The position numbers and the translations under genes are program-made. Source: Candidatus Syntropharchaeum sp. (GTDB lineage: Archaea > Halobacteriota > Syntropharchaeia > Alkanophagales > Methanospirareceae). Taken from it: a DNA stretch of 7,658 nt. Shown piece after piece: positions 1 through 5,939 of this stretch. The stretch lies in assembly GCA_016782355.1 (NCBI GenBank), contig JADHYP010000065.1, forward strand, positions 1 through 7,658, in the 5' to 3' direction. The notes under the pieces were generated by a model. The model saw only the letters and a list, made by a program, of their open reading frames with translations, made no database searches and was not told the origin of the DNA. Numbering within the stretch: position 1 is the stretch's first letter; every line of letters begins with the position of its first letter.

Positions 1-304
1 CAAGCAGAGGTGCATCGAGATAAATGCCATCCGCTTTCTCTTCCGCTTTTCCTTCTTCTATCAGTTCTTCCAGCATCTCCTCCAGCTCACCTACGTTCAC
101 CGCCGTATCAGCACTGCGATTTTGGAGAGGTAGTTGGGACTTGTTTTTTCCCTTTCTTATACCCTTTTTCAAAGACCGCACGAAATGATGTTCGTGGGCG
201 CCTGCGTTACCTGAGCCACCTTTATTTCCTTTCCCTCTCCTCTTCTTATGCGAGCCGCCACCGCAGGTTCTTGTTCCTCTTATCCTTTTTACTCTCTTCT
301 TCAT
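1..304 (-). CDS. rpl15: Ribosomal protein uL15 (L15P), N-terminal part, cut by window edge
   Basis: This is a structural protein of the large ribosomal subunit. The reverse strand reads from ATG at 304-302 without a stop to base 1, giving 101 codons. Residues 1-45 carry the archaeal L15 signature: a basic start (MKKRVKRIRGTRTCGGGSHK), then the glycine/lysine-rich stretch KRRGKGNKGGSGNAGAHEHH followed by FVRSLKKGIRKGK. This loop threads into 23S rRNA in the family. Residues after about 70 (VNVGELEEMLEELIEEGKAEE) match the start of the folded C-terminal domain. Archaeal L15 is usually about 145-150 residues, so roughly one third lies outside the window. An in-frame stop lies 13 codons upstream of the ATG with no other ATG between. 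A GGAG lies about 20 bases upstream, too far for a classical Shine-Dalgarno site. The gene diverges from tbp. Its partner genes in the usual spc operon (S5, L30) are not upstream. Identification is firm and rests on the translated motif. Confidence 0.93.
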   Translation of the reverse strand, partial: MKKRVKRIRGTRTCGGGSHKKRRGKGNKGGSGNAGAHEHHFVRSLKKGIRKGKNKSQLPLQNRSADTAVNVGELEEMLEELIEEGKAEEKADGIYLDAPLL

Positions 305-349
305 CTCTATTCTATTTCCCGGTTCTCCGTGAAGTATTTATCTATATTC

Positions 350-371
350 ATATATACTTTACCTTTTATAG
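350..371. promoter_or_regulatory. AT-rich divergent promoter region between rpl15 and tbp
   Basis: The 125-base gap between the divergent genes is strongly AT-rich and holds several TATA-like words. CTTTTATAG at 363-371 reads as a box A for tbp: a start about 25 bases on, near 390, would give a leader of about 40 bases. The same bases read as CTATAAAAG on the minus strand for rpl15, and AGTATATATG (minus strand, 350-359) is a second candidate for that gene. No clear BRE sets the direction, so the assignment is tentative. Confidence 0.4.
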
Positions 372-391
372 TACAACAATAGTATAGATAT

Positions 392-413
392 AGCTTACCT
401 TATGTTATAAGCT
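392..413 (+). repeat. Inverted repeat in the tbp leader
   Basis: AGCTTA at 392-397 and TAAGCT at 408-413 form a perfect 6-base inverted repeat with a 10-base spacer. It lies just at or after the predicted tbp transcription start and just before the GGAG at 414-417. It could be a leader hairpin or a protein-binding site. It is short enough to arise by chance in AT-rich DNA. Confidence 0.3.
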
Positions 414-429
414 GGAGTATTGGGAAGAG

Positions 430-981
430 ATGATAAAACCAGAAATAAAGGTAGAAAATGTAGTAGCGAATGCAAGGATTGCTGATAGTCTGGATCTGGA
501 ATATATAGAATCGAAGTTAGAAGATGCGGTGTTCACGAAAAAGAAATTCCCTGGTCTGGTGTACAGGACAAAAGAGCCAAAATCCGCTTTCCTTATCTTT
601 CGTTCCGGGAAAGTAGTGTGCACCGGGTCTAAGACTGCCGAAGGTGTGCGAGTGGTGATGGACAAGCTTGCTGCCGACCTTAGAAACTTAGGCATAGACG
701 TGGTGGAGCATCCGGAGTTTAAGGTGCAAAATATTGTTGCTTCCGCTAATCTTGGGAGAGAACTCAACCTCGGGGCTATTGTAGTGGGGTTAGAGCTTGA
801 AGGCATGGAGTACGAGCCTGAAGTTTTCCCGGGGTTGGTATATCGGATAAAGGAGCCAAAGAGTGCCATACTGATATTCAGCTCTGGAAGGCTGGTTATA
901 ACCGGGGGAAAGACAGTAGAGGACTGTGAAAGGTCAGTGAATACCTTGCTGACTAAATTAAGTGACTTAGAGCTAATTTAG
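430..981 (+). CDS. tbp: TATA-box-binding protein
   Basis: This is the general transcription factor that binds box A and recruits TFB and RNA polymerase. The 183 residues form two imperfect direct repeats, as in all TBPs. Repeat 1 has FPGLVYRTKEPKSAFLIF (40-57) and GKVVCTGSKT; repeat 2 has FPGLVYRIKEPKSAILIF (133-150) and GRLVITGGKT. Phe40/Phe57 and Phe133/Phe150 have the 17-residue spacing of the DNA-kinking phenylalanine pairs of the family. The length is normal for archaea (about 180-200). The acidic C-terminal tail found in many archaeal TBPs is absent; the protein ends in LSDLELI. The ATG at 430 is preceded by GGAG (414-417) and GGGA (422-425). The stop is 9 bases before mvhD, so tbp probably leads an operon with mvhD and hdrA, an unusual partnership for a transcription factor. 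It is unclear whether this is the only TBP in the genome. Confidence 0.97.
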   Translation: MIKPEIKVENVVANARIADSLDLEYIESKLEDAVFTKKKFPGLVYRTKEPKSAFLIFRSGKVVCTGSKTAEGVRVVMDKLAADLRNLGIDVVEHPEFKVQNIVASANLGRELNLGAIVVGLELEGMEYEPEVFPGLVYRIKEPKSAILIFSSGRLVITGGKTVEDCERSVNTLLTKLSDLELI

Positions 982-990
982 AACTTTAAA

Positions 991-1467
991 ATGGGTGCAG
1001 AGCAGTTTGAACCGACATTTCCGAAGTTCGAGCCGAGAATAGTGGTTTTTTGCTGTAATTGGTGCTCTTACGCTGGTGCAGACCTTGCGGGTGTATCCCG
1101 CTATCAATATCCGCCGGGAGTGCGAATAGTAAGGGTAATGTGTTCCGGGAGGGTAGAGCCGGTTTTCATATTCGATGCGTTCAAAAACGGTGCGGATGGC
1201 GTCATCGTCGCTGGTTGTCATCCGGGTGAATGCCATTACGTCTCAGGTAACCTGAATGCGGAGCGGCGCGTGGAAAATACGAGAAAAGCGTTGGACTATT
1301 TAGGGCTTGGAGCGGAGAGGCTTCGCCTGGAATGGATATCCGCATCAGAGGGGATGAAGTTTGCAGAGGTGATGCGAGAGTTTACAGAGGAGATAAAGGA
1401 GTTGGGACCTTCCCCGATGAAGTCCCGATTGAACCGATGTGAAAACCACGAGATTTCACGAGATTAA
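991..1467 (+). CDS. mvhD: MvhD-family iron-sulfur subunit (hydrogenase delta / FlpD type)
   Basis: MvhD is a small 2Fe-2S protein that passes electrons from a hydrogenase (MvhAG) or formate dehydrogenase to the bifurcating flavin of HdrA in the cytoplasm. The 158-residue product shows the family pattern: FCCNWCSYAGADLAG (20-34, Cys21, Cys22, Cys25), RVMCSGRVEP (48-57, Cys51) and GCHPGECHY (75-83, Cys76, Cys81). Further family blocks are NAERRVENTRKALDYLGLGAERL and WISASEGMKFAEVMREF. The family core normally ends near residue 141 (ELGPSP); the last 17 residues here look like an unrelated tail encoded in part by a short tandem repeat. The ATG at 991 has no evident Shine-Dalgarno site, so translation may be coupled to tbp, which ends 9 bases upstream. 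hdrA follows after 17 bases, consistent with a working MvhD-HdrA pair. No MvhA or MvhG gene is in the window, so the electron donor is unknown. Confidence 0.93.
   Translation: MGAEQFEPTFPKFEPRIVVFCCNWCSYAGADLAGVSRYQYPPGVRIVRVMCSGRVEPVFIFDAFKNGADGVIVAGCHPGECHYVSGNLNAERRVENTRKALDYLGLGAERLRLEWISASEGMKFAEVMREFTEEIKELGPSPMKSRLNRCENHEISRD
1447..1466 (+). repeat. Tandem 10-base repeat at the 3' end of mvhD
   Basis: CACGAGATTT (1447-1456) is followed directly by CACGAGATTA (1457-1466), identical at 9 of 10 positions. It encodes part of the divergent MvhD tail (NHEISRD) and supplies the first two bases of the stop codon. The CAC-GATT pattern resembles short tandem words found dispersed in some bacterial and archaeal genomes; that relation is from memory and unverified. 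Confidence 0.6.
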
Positions 1468-1484
1468 AAAATGGGGAATAGAAA

Positions 1485-3461
1485 ATGGCGAAAGAGAAAG
1501 AAGGAGAAGAAAGAATAGGCGTGTTCGTATGCAGATGCGGCGTAAACATAGGTGGAGTTGTGGATTGCGATGAGGTGGCGAGATATGCAGCGACACTGCC
1601 CGGGGTGGTTTGCGTATCCGTGAACAAATTCACGTGTTCTGATTCGGGACAGGCGGACATACAGGAGCATATTCGCAAATATAATTTGAATCGCGTGGTG
1701 GTTGCGGCGTGCACGCCTAAGACACACGAGCCTACTTTTAGAGTGTGCTGCGAGGAGGCTGGCGTGAATAAATATCTTTTAGAGTTCGTTAACATCCGTG
1801 ACCAGTGTAGCTGGATGCATATATGGGACCATGAGGGAGCAACGAAGAAGGCGAAGGATTTAGTTCGGATGGGTGTTTATCGTGCTAAGCTGTTAGAGCC
1901 ATTGGAGGAATCAGAAGTGGCGGTGGACCGGAATGCGCTGGTTATAGGCGCGGGAGTTGCGGGGATGCAAGCGGCGATGGACCTTGGAGACATGGGATTC
2001 CACGTGTATTTGGTGGAGAAGGAGCCTTCGATTGGAGGAAGGATGGCTCGGTTTGACAAGGTATTTCCAACGAATGACTGCTCTATCTGCATTTTGGGAC
2101 CGAAGATGGTGGAAGTGGCACGAAATGAGAACATCGAGATAATGTCGTATGCCGAGGTAGTGGAGGTGGAAGGTTTCGTGGGTAATTTCGAGGTCACGAT
2201 AGAACACAAGCCAAGGTATGTAGATGTAGATGAATGCACGGGATGCGCACAGTGTGCGGAGAAATGTCCGGTAGAAGTGCCATACGACTTTAATGAAGGA
2301 TTCGGTATTCGTGGAGCGGCATACGTGCCTTTCCCTCAGGCCGTTCCGCTCCGTGCGGTAATAGATTTGGAAAGTTGTTTGAGAAGCGAAGGTAAGGAGT
2401 GCAAGGCATGTATAAAAGCGTGTGAGAGGGGCGCGATAGATTTCTCGCAGGAGAAAAAGTATAGTAAGGTGAAAGTGGGAGTGATAATAGTAGCGCCGGG
2501 GTTCGTAACTTATGACCCCGAGCCGAGAAACGACTACGGATATGGGATATATGACAACGTAATAACGACGATGGAATTTGAGCGGCTTTTGAATGCCGCG
2601 GGTCCGACGGAAGGGCACGTTATAAGAGCTTCGGATTGTAAAGAGCCCATGCGGCTGGGGTTCATCAATTGCGTTGGCTCCCGAGACATAAAAACGAACG
2701 TTCATTGCTCTGGTGGGGTTTGCTGCATGTTTAACATGAAGAATGCAATTCTGTTGAAGGAGAAGCGACCGGAGATTTCGTGCTATCTATTTTATATGGA
2801 CATAAGAGCGCCGTTCCGCGGTTATGAGGAGTTTTACAACCGAGCAAGGGAGATTGGCATAAGATTCGTCCGCGGAAGACCTTCGGAGGTGATAGAGAAG
2901 GAGAATGGGAATCTGGTGATAAGGGCTGAGGATACGTTGAAGGGAGTGGTGAGGAATATAGAAGTGGATTTAGTCGTTCTCGGCACTGGCATCGTGCCTC
3001 ATTCGGATATAGAGAAGATATCGAAGATGCTGAAGATACCGCGTGCTGCGGATGGTCTGCTTATGGAGGCGCATCCGAAGTTGGGTCCCGTGGATACGGT
3101 ATTAGGTGGTGTATTTGTCGCAGGAGGCGCATCGGGTCCGAAGGACATACCGTTTGCAGTTGCGCAGGGTAGTGGAGCGGCATCAAGAGCGGCGAGATTA
3201 CTCGTCACGGGGAAGACGAAAATAGAGGGTATAACGGCAGCTTCGGATGAGAGCTGCATAGGATGTGGTTTTTGCGTGGATGCCTGTCCTTATGGTGCAT
3301 TGACATTGGACGAGAAGGAGAACAGGGTGATGGTTGTGGGCGCGATATGCAAAGGATGCGGCACTTGTGCGGCAACCTGCCCTGTGGGTGCGATGGAGCA
3401 GCGGCATTTCAAAAACGTGCAGGTGGAGGCGCAGGTGAAGAACTTGTTCGCACTTGCATAA
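1485..3461 (+). CDS. hdrA: Heterodisulfide reductase subunit A (FAD / iron-sulfur, electron bifurcating)
   Basis: HdrA carries the FAD at which electrons from MvhD are split between ferredoxin and the HdrBC site that reduces CoM-S-S-CoB. The 658 residues show the full domain order at normal length. The N-terminal domain has VCRCGVNIGG (15-24), Cys51 and ACTPKTHEPTFR (75-86). The FAD-binding Rossmann motif is GAGVAG (155-160), followed by EKEPSIGGRMA and DCSICILGPKM (198-208). An inserted ferredoxin domain has CTGCAQCAEKCP (251-262) and Cys298/306/309/313. The flavin-proximal cysteine block is Cys396, Cys408, Cys413 and Cys414. The C-terminal domain has two 4Fe-4S motifs, CIGCGFCVDACP (591-602) and CKGCGTCAATCP (622-633). 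The spacing CSGGVCC at 408-414 looks one residue longer than I recall for the family. An ATG at 1471 opens only a short unrelated frame, so 1485 is the start. No hdrB or hdrC is adjacent; these must be elsewhere, or this HdrA serves another partner. Confidence 0.96.
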   Translation: MAKEKEGEERIGVFVCRCGVNIGGVVDCDEVARYAATLPGVVCVSVNKFTCSDSGQADIQEHIRKYNLNRVVVAACTPKTHEPTFRVCCEEAGVNKYLLEFVNIRDQCSWMHIWDHEGATKKAKDLVRMGVYRAKLLEPLEESEVAVDRNALVIGAGVAGMQAAMDLGDMGFHVYLVEKEPSIGGRMARFDKVFPTNDCSICILGPKMVEVARNENIEIMSYAEVVEVEGFVGNFEVTIEHKPRYVDVDECTGCAQCAEKCPVEVPYDFNEGFGIRGAAYVPFPQAVPLRAVIDLESCLRSEGKECKACIKACERGAIDFSQEKKYSKVKVGVIIVAPGFVTYDPEPRNDYGYGIYDNVITTMEFERLLNAAGPTEGHVIRASDCKEPMRLGFINCVGSRDIKTNVHCSGGVCCMFNMKNAILLKEKRPEISCYLFYMDIRAPFRGYEEFYNRAREIGIRFVRGRPSEVIEKENGNLVIRAEDTLKGVVRNIEVDLVVLGTGIVPHSDIEKISKMLKIPRAADGLLMEAHPKLGPVDTVLGGVFVAGGASGPKDIPFAVAQGSGAASRAARLLVTGKTKIEGITAASDESCIGCGFCVDACPYGALTLDEKENRVMVVGAICKGCGTCAATCPVGAMEQRHFKNVQVEAQVKNLFALA

Positions 3462-3464
3462 CAC

Positions 3465-3475
3465 TTTTTCTTTTT
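3465..3475 (+). terminator. T-rich tract after hdrA, candidate archaeal terminator
   Basis: TTTTTCTTTTT begins 4 bases after the hdrA stop codon. Archaeal RNA polymerase commonly ends transcription at such U-rich tracts without a hairpin. It would mark the end of the tbp-mvhD-hdrA transcript. Some read-through into the next gene, 66 bases after hdrA, remains possible. Confidence 0.5.
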
Positions 3476-3527
3476 AGAAAATAAATAGAAAGGTATATCA
3501 AAGGAAGTAAAAAGAAGGAGAAGGGAA

Positions 3528-3911
3528 ATGGGAATTGAGACGAGGCTAATTTTGATTTCGCCGGACTCGACGATAGCACCGGAGCAGGTGAAGAGTAAGA
3601 TTTTGTCTATGATTAGCGAAGAGGCGAGCATGGCGGCAGGTCCCGGCATGGACATTAGAGTAAAGGAGACGTGCTTTGGTGCATTGGTGGAAGGAGAAGA
3701 GGAGAAGGTAAGGGAGATAGTGGAAGAGGTAAGGAAGATGGATAAGAACGGCATTTTTTCAAAACCACGGGGATTTCCAATCGGCGACCGGAGGATATGC
3801 AGGGCGACGAGAAAAGGAGGACCCAGACCGGGATTTCACCAATTGGAACTTGAATACGGGCTGCTACCTAAAGTAAGGGGAGCATTGGATAAGTATAGCC
3901 AATCTATTTAA
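3528..3911 (+). CDS. mmp6: Methanogenesis marker protein 6 (DUF2102 family)
   Basis: The 127-residue soluble protein matches the methanogenesis marker 6 family, found essentially only in organisms with methyl-coenzyme M reductase. Its biochemical role is not established as far as I know. The visible family pattern is TRLILISPDSTIAPEQV (5-21), RVKETCFGALVEGEEEKVREIVEEVRKMD (44-72), IFSKPRGFPIGDRRICRATRKGGPRPGFHQLE (76-107) and EYGLLPKVRGALD (109-121). The block rich in Gly, Arg and Pro around FPIGDRR-CRATR-GGPRPGFHQLE is the most diagnostic. The ATG at 3528 is supported by AAGGAG at 3515-3520, 7 bases upstream. It lies 66 bases after hdrA and 50 bases before fae-hps. An AT-rich stretch at 3475-3488 could act as its own promoter. 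The segment at about residues 30-42 (SEEASMAAGPGMD) looks like a small family-variable loop. Family assignment is from remembered motifs, not a search. Confidence 0.85.
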   Translation: MGIETRLILISPDSTIAPEQVKSKILSMISEEASMAAGPGMDIRVKETCFGALVEGEEEKVREIVEEVRKMDKNGIFSKPRGFPIGDRRICRATRKGGPRPGFHQLELEYGLLPKVRGALDKYSQSI

Positions 3912-3915
3912 ATAG
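3904..3915 (+). promoter_or_regulatory. TATA-like palindrome, candidate fae-hps promoter
   Basis: CTATTTAAATAG is a perfect 12-base palindrome that overlaps the mmp6 stop codon (3909-3911). Its centre, TTTAAATA, matches the archaeal box A consensus. A start about 25 bases downstream, near 3935, would leave a leader of about 27 bases containing the strong site GGTGAG (3951-3956), 5 bases before the fae-hps ATG. The geometry fits a separate fae-hps promoter. The symmetry means TBP could bind in either orientation. Confidence 0.5.
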
Positions 3916-3961
3916 ACCCTTTTATCTATACGAATACATATAAAAATAAAGGTGAGTTACG

Positions 3962-5149
3962 ATGTACGTGGGTGAAGCATTAATAGGGGAAGGACCTGAA
4001 GTTGCACACATTGATTTGATGATAGGCGATAAATATGGACCCGTGGGCGTGGCATTCACGAACGCCATGAGTCGAATGTCCGCGGGGCATACGCCTCTAT
4101 TCGCGGTGATAAGACCGAATCTTCCGGTTAAGCCTTCTACCGTAGTTGTGCCGAAGGTTACGGTGCGAAACATGAAGGAAGCGGGGAAGATGTTCGGACC
4201 GGCGCAGAGTGCAGTAGCGAAAGCAGTGGCGGATTCCGTGGAGGAGGGCGTAATACCGGAGGATAAGGCGGAGGAACTCGTGGTAATTGTAAGCGTGTTC
4301 TTGCATCCACAGGCGGAGGATTATAACAAAATATACAGGTATAATTATGGGGCTGCGAAGTTAGCGATAAAGCGTGCGATGGAGGGCTTTCCGGATATTA
4401 AGAAAGTGTTATATGAGAAAGACAGGTCGAGGCATCCTTCACTGGGGATGAAGGTGACGAAGTTATGGGACCCGCCTTATTTGCAGGTTGCTTTAGACAT
4501 TCCAAAGTGGGAGCACATGGAGCGCGTGGTGAAGGAGCTGCCGAGGAACGACCATCTTATCATAGAAGCGGGCACGCCGTTGATAAAGAGATATGGAGTG
4601 GACATAGTGGGGAAGATAAAGGAGATAAAGCCAGAGACTTTCGTGGTTGCGGATTTGAAAACGCTTGATACCGGCAACCTGGAGACGAGAATGGTCTCCG
4701 ATGCGGGTGCTGACGCGGTGGTGATTTCCGGTTTAGCTCCTCTCAGGACGATAGAGAAAGCGATAGAGGAGGCGAAGAAAACGGGCATTTACTCCAGCAT
4801 AGATATGCTGAACGTTACAAATCCGATAGAGCGGCTTAGTGAATTGAGCATAGGCGGGTTGATGCCGGACGTGGTGGAACTGCACCGTGCAATAGACGTG
4901 GAGGAACTGGGGGAGAAGCATGCATGGGGGGATATAGAGGAGATAAAGCGAATAGGCGGTAAGATGCTGGTAGCGGTGGCTGGCGGGATAAGGGAAGAGA
5001 ATGCGCCTGAAGCGATAAAAGGCGGTGCGGATATTTTAATCGTAGGCAGGGGAATAACGAATGCAAGGGATGTGGAAGGAGTGGCGAGAAGATTTTTGAG
5101 GTTGATGAAAGAGGAGATAGACCAGTACAGGGTGATGACTGACTTTTAA
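3962..5149 (+). CDS. fae-hps: Bifunctional formaldehyde-activating enzyme / 3-hexulose-6-phosphate synthase
   Basis: The N-terminal Fae domain (about 1-163) condenses formaldehyde with tetrahydromethanopterin to methylene-H4MPT (EC 4.2.1.147). The C-terminal Hps domain (about 172-390) interconverts ribulose 5-phosphate plus formaldehyde and hexulose 6-phosphate (EC 4.1.2.43). In archaea the pair is thought to make ribulose phosphate and capture the formaldehyde released. Fae is shown by [20 protein letters not shown] with the conserved His16, [20 protein letters not shown], and [13 protein letters not shown]. Hps is shown by the OMP-decarboxylase-superfamily blocks LDIP (178-181), EAGTPLIK (202-209), [11 protein letters not shown] (231-241, with the Asp-X-Lys-X-X-Asp pattern), HRAID (308-312), AGGI (340-343) and the phosphate-binding end [10 protein letters not shown] (361-370). 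At 395 residues it has the usual length of the fusion, and both halves look intact. The start is supported by GGTGAG 5 bases upstream. It converges on atpD. Confidence 0.97.
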   Translation: MYVGEALIGEGPEVAHIDLMIGDKYGPVGVAFTNAMSRMSAGHTPLFAVIRPNLPVKPSTVVVPKVTVRNMKEAGKMFGPAQSAVAKAVADSVEEGVIPEDKAEELVVIVSVFLHPQAEDYNKIYRYNYGAAKLAIKRAMEGFPDIKKVLYEKDRSRHPSLGMKVTKLWDPPYLQVALDIPKWEHMERVVKELPRNDHLIIEAGTPLIKRYGVDIVGKIKEIKPETFVVADLKTLDTGNLETRMVSDAGADAVVISGLAPLRTIEKAIEEAKKTGIYSSIDMLNVTNPIERLSELSIGGLMPDVVELHRAIDVEELGEKHAWGDIEEIKRIGGKMLVAVAGGIREENAPEAIKGGADILIVGRGITNARDVEGVARRFLRLMKEEIDQYRVMTDF

Positions 5150-5162
5150 AATATCCAAAAGG

Positions 5163-5214
5163 CATAAAGACAAAGACGAGCTATTGCCGTATCCACAGCT
5201 CAAAGTCTTTTATG
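5163..5214. terminator. Hairpin between convergent fae-hps and atpD
   Basis: AAAGAC-GAGCT (5172-5182) pairs with AGCTC (5197-5201) and GTCTTT (5205-5210): 11 base pairs, a 3-base AAA bulge and a 14-base loop. An alternative outer arm pairs CATAAAGAC (5163-5171) with GTCTTTTATG (5205-5214), one base bulged. The position between two converging genes suggests a shared transcription end or 3' RNA-stabilising structure. Neither side has a long T tract, so termination itself is an inference. Confidence 0.45.
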
Positions 5215-5247
5215 ACGCAAGTAGAGGGGTTGATACTTGAATAGGTA

Positions 5248-5895
5248 TCACCGCTCTCTTCTTTCCAGCATCGCCTTTATCTTCTTCAATCGTGTAAAAT
5301 TCTCGCGTTCCATCTCCTCTAATCGCATCCGTATGTATTTCCTCGTCGCCTTCAATCTCGGAATCATTATATATTCAAGTGCATTAACCCGCCTTTTTGT
5401 CTTCTCCACCTCGCCTGCGAGGTTCCTCACCGCCTCTTCCAGCTCTGCAAGCTTTATTATCTTTTCCAATGCTTCTTCAAAGCTCCGCGCACTCCTATCC
5501 ACCGCGGCTGACGAATCCATAAAACCATATCCCCGCTCCGTAACTTTCCTTGCCAATTCAGTTTCCAATTCCAGGATTGGCACGTGCACACCCATTATGC
5601 TTCGCGAGGAGAACTCCAGTTCGATTTCTCGTGACGTCATCAAAGACAACTGCCTTACCTGCTCAACGCCTGATAATGCCTGAGCAACGATAAAAAAATC
5701 AAAAGCCTCTTTTAACTTATCCTCCACTTCCTTCCTCGCATCCCTTACTTCGCACACCACGTCTAAGAATTCGGCAATAAGCGCATCTCTTTTTTCACGA
5801 AGTAAGTCATGCCCCTTCTCCGCTAACTTCGTCCTTCCGCTCAGCCTCAACAATTCCATCCTTGTTGGGCTTACTCCTTCCATTATTTCCGGCAT
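5248..5895 (-). CDS. atpD: A-type (V/A-type) ATP synthase subunit D
   Basis: Subunit D is the central rotor-shaft protein of the archaeal A1A0 ATP synthase, transmitting rotation between the membrane ring and the catalytic AB head. The 215-residue product is the usual length and almost entirely helical. Family blocks are PTRMELLRLSGRTKLAEKGHDLLREKRDALI (10-40) near the N-terminus and EKTKRRVNALEYIMIPRLKA (164-183) followed by RKYIRMRLEEMERENFTRLKKIK near the C-terminus. These are the two long antiparallel coiled-coil arms; the centre (about 85-130) is the more globular, variable part. The first ATG (5895) is chosen, with GAGG 11 bases upstream; Met5 (5883) is an alternative. The gene usually ends an atpHIKECFABD operon, but here rpl6 lies upstream and no other ATPase gene is seen. 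A TATA-like box lies in the 44-base gap after rpl6. Confidence 0.95.
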   Translation of the reverse strand: MPEIMEGVSPTRMELLRLSGRTKLAEKGHDLLREKRDALIAEFLDVVCEVRDARKEVEDKLKEAFDFFIVAQALSGVEQVRQLSLMTSREIELEFSSRSIMGVHVPILELETELARKVTERGYGFMDSSAAVDRSARSFEEALEKIIKLAELEEAVRNLAGEVEKTKRRVNALEYIMIPRLKATRKYIRMRLEEMERENFTRLKKIKAMLERRER

Positions 5896-5922
5896 AATCA
5901 GTCCAGCCTCTAAACAGAAAAG

Positions 5923-5933
5923 ATTTTAAATAT
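5923..5933 (-). promoter_or_regulatory. Candidate TATA box for atpD
   Basis: The minus strand reads ATATTTAAAAT in the short gap between rpl6 and atpD, a good box A match. A start about 25 bases downstream would fall near 5902, a few bases before the atpD ATG, so the transcript would be leaderless or nearly so. The minus-strand run TCTTTTCTGTTT just after it could also serve as a weak terminator for rpl6. Confidence 0.45.
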
Positions 5934-5939
5934 TATCAA

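Noticed and set aside
10..387. Plus-strand open frame of 125 codons at the left edge
   Set aside because: It lies opposite the clear uL15 reading frame, and its product is a Ser/Leu/Phe-rich string typical of the antisense of a Lys/Gly-rich gene.
405..869. Minus-strand open frame of 154 codons opposite tbp
   Set aside because: The opposite strand carries both diagnostic TBP repeats; this frame is a mirror of them.
1471..1518. Short frame from ATG 1471 just before hdrA
   Set aside because: It ends after 15 codons, is out of frame with hdrA and has only Lys/Glu-rich content.
1911..2705. Minus-strand open frame of 264 codons inside hdrA
   Set aside because: It is fully antisense to conserved HdrA motifs and shows Arg/His/Tyr-rich low-quality composition with no recognisable domain.
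5232..5249. GATAC/GTATC inverted repeat at the atpD stop codon
   Set aside because: A 5-base stem with an 8-base loop and no T tract is too weak to call beside the larger hairpin at 5163-5214.
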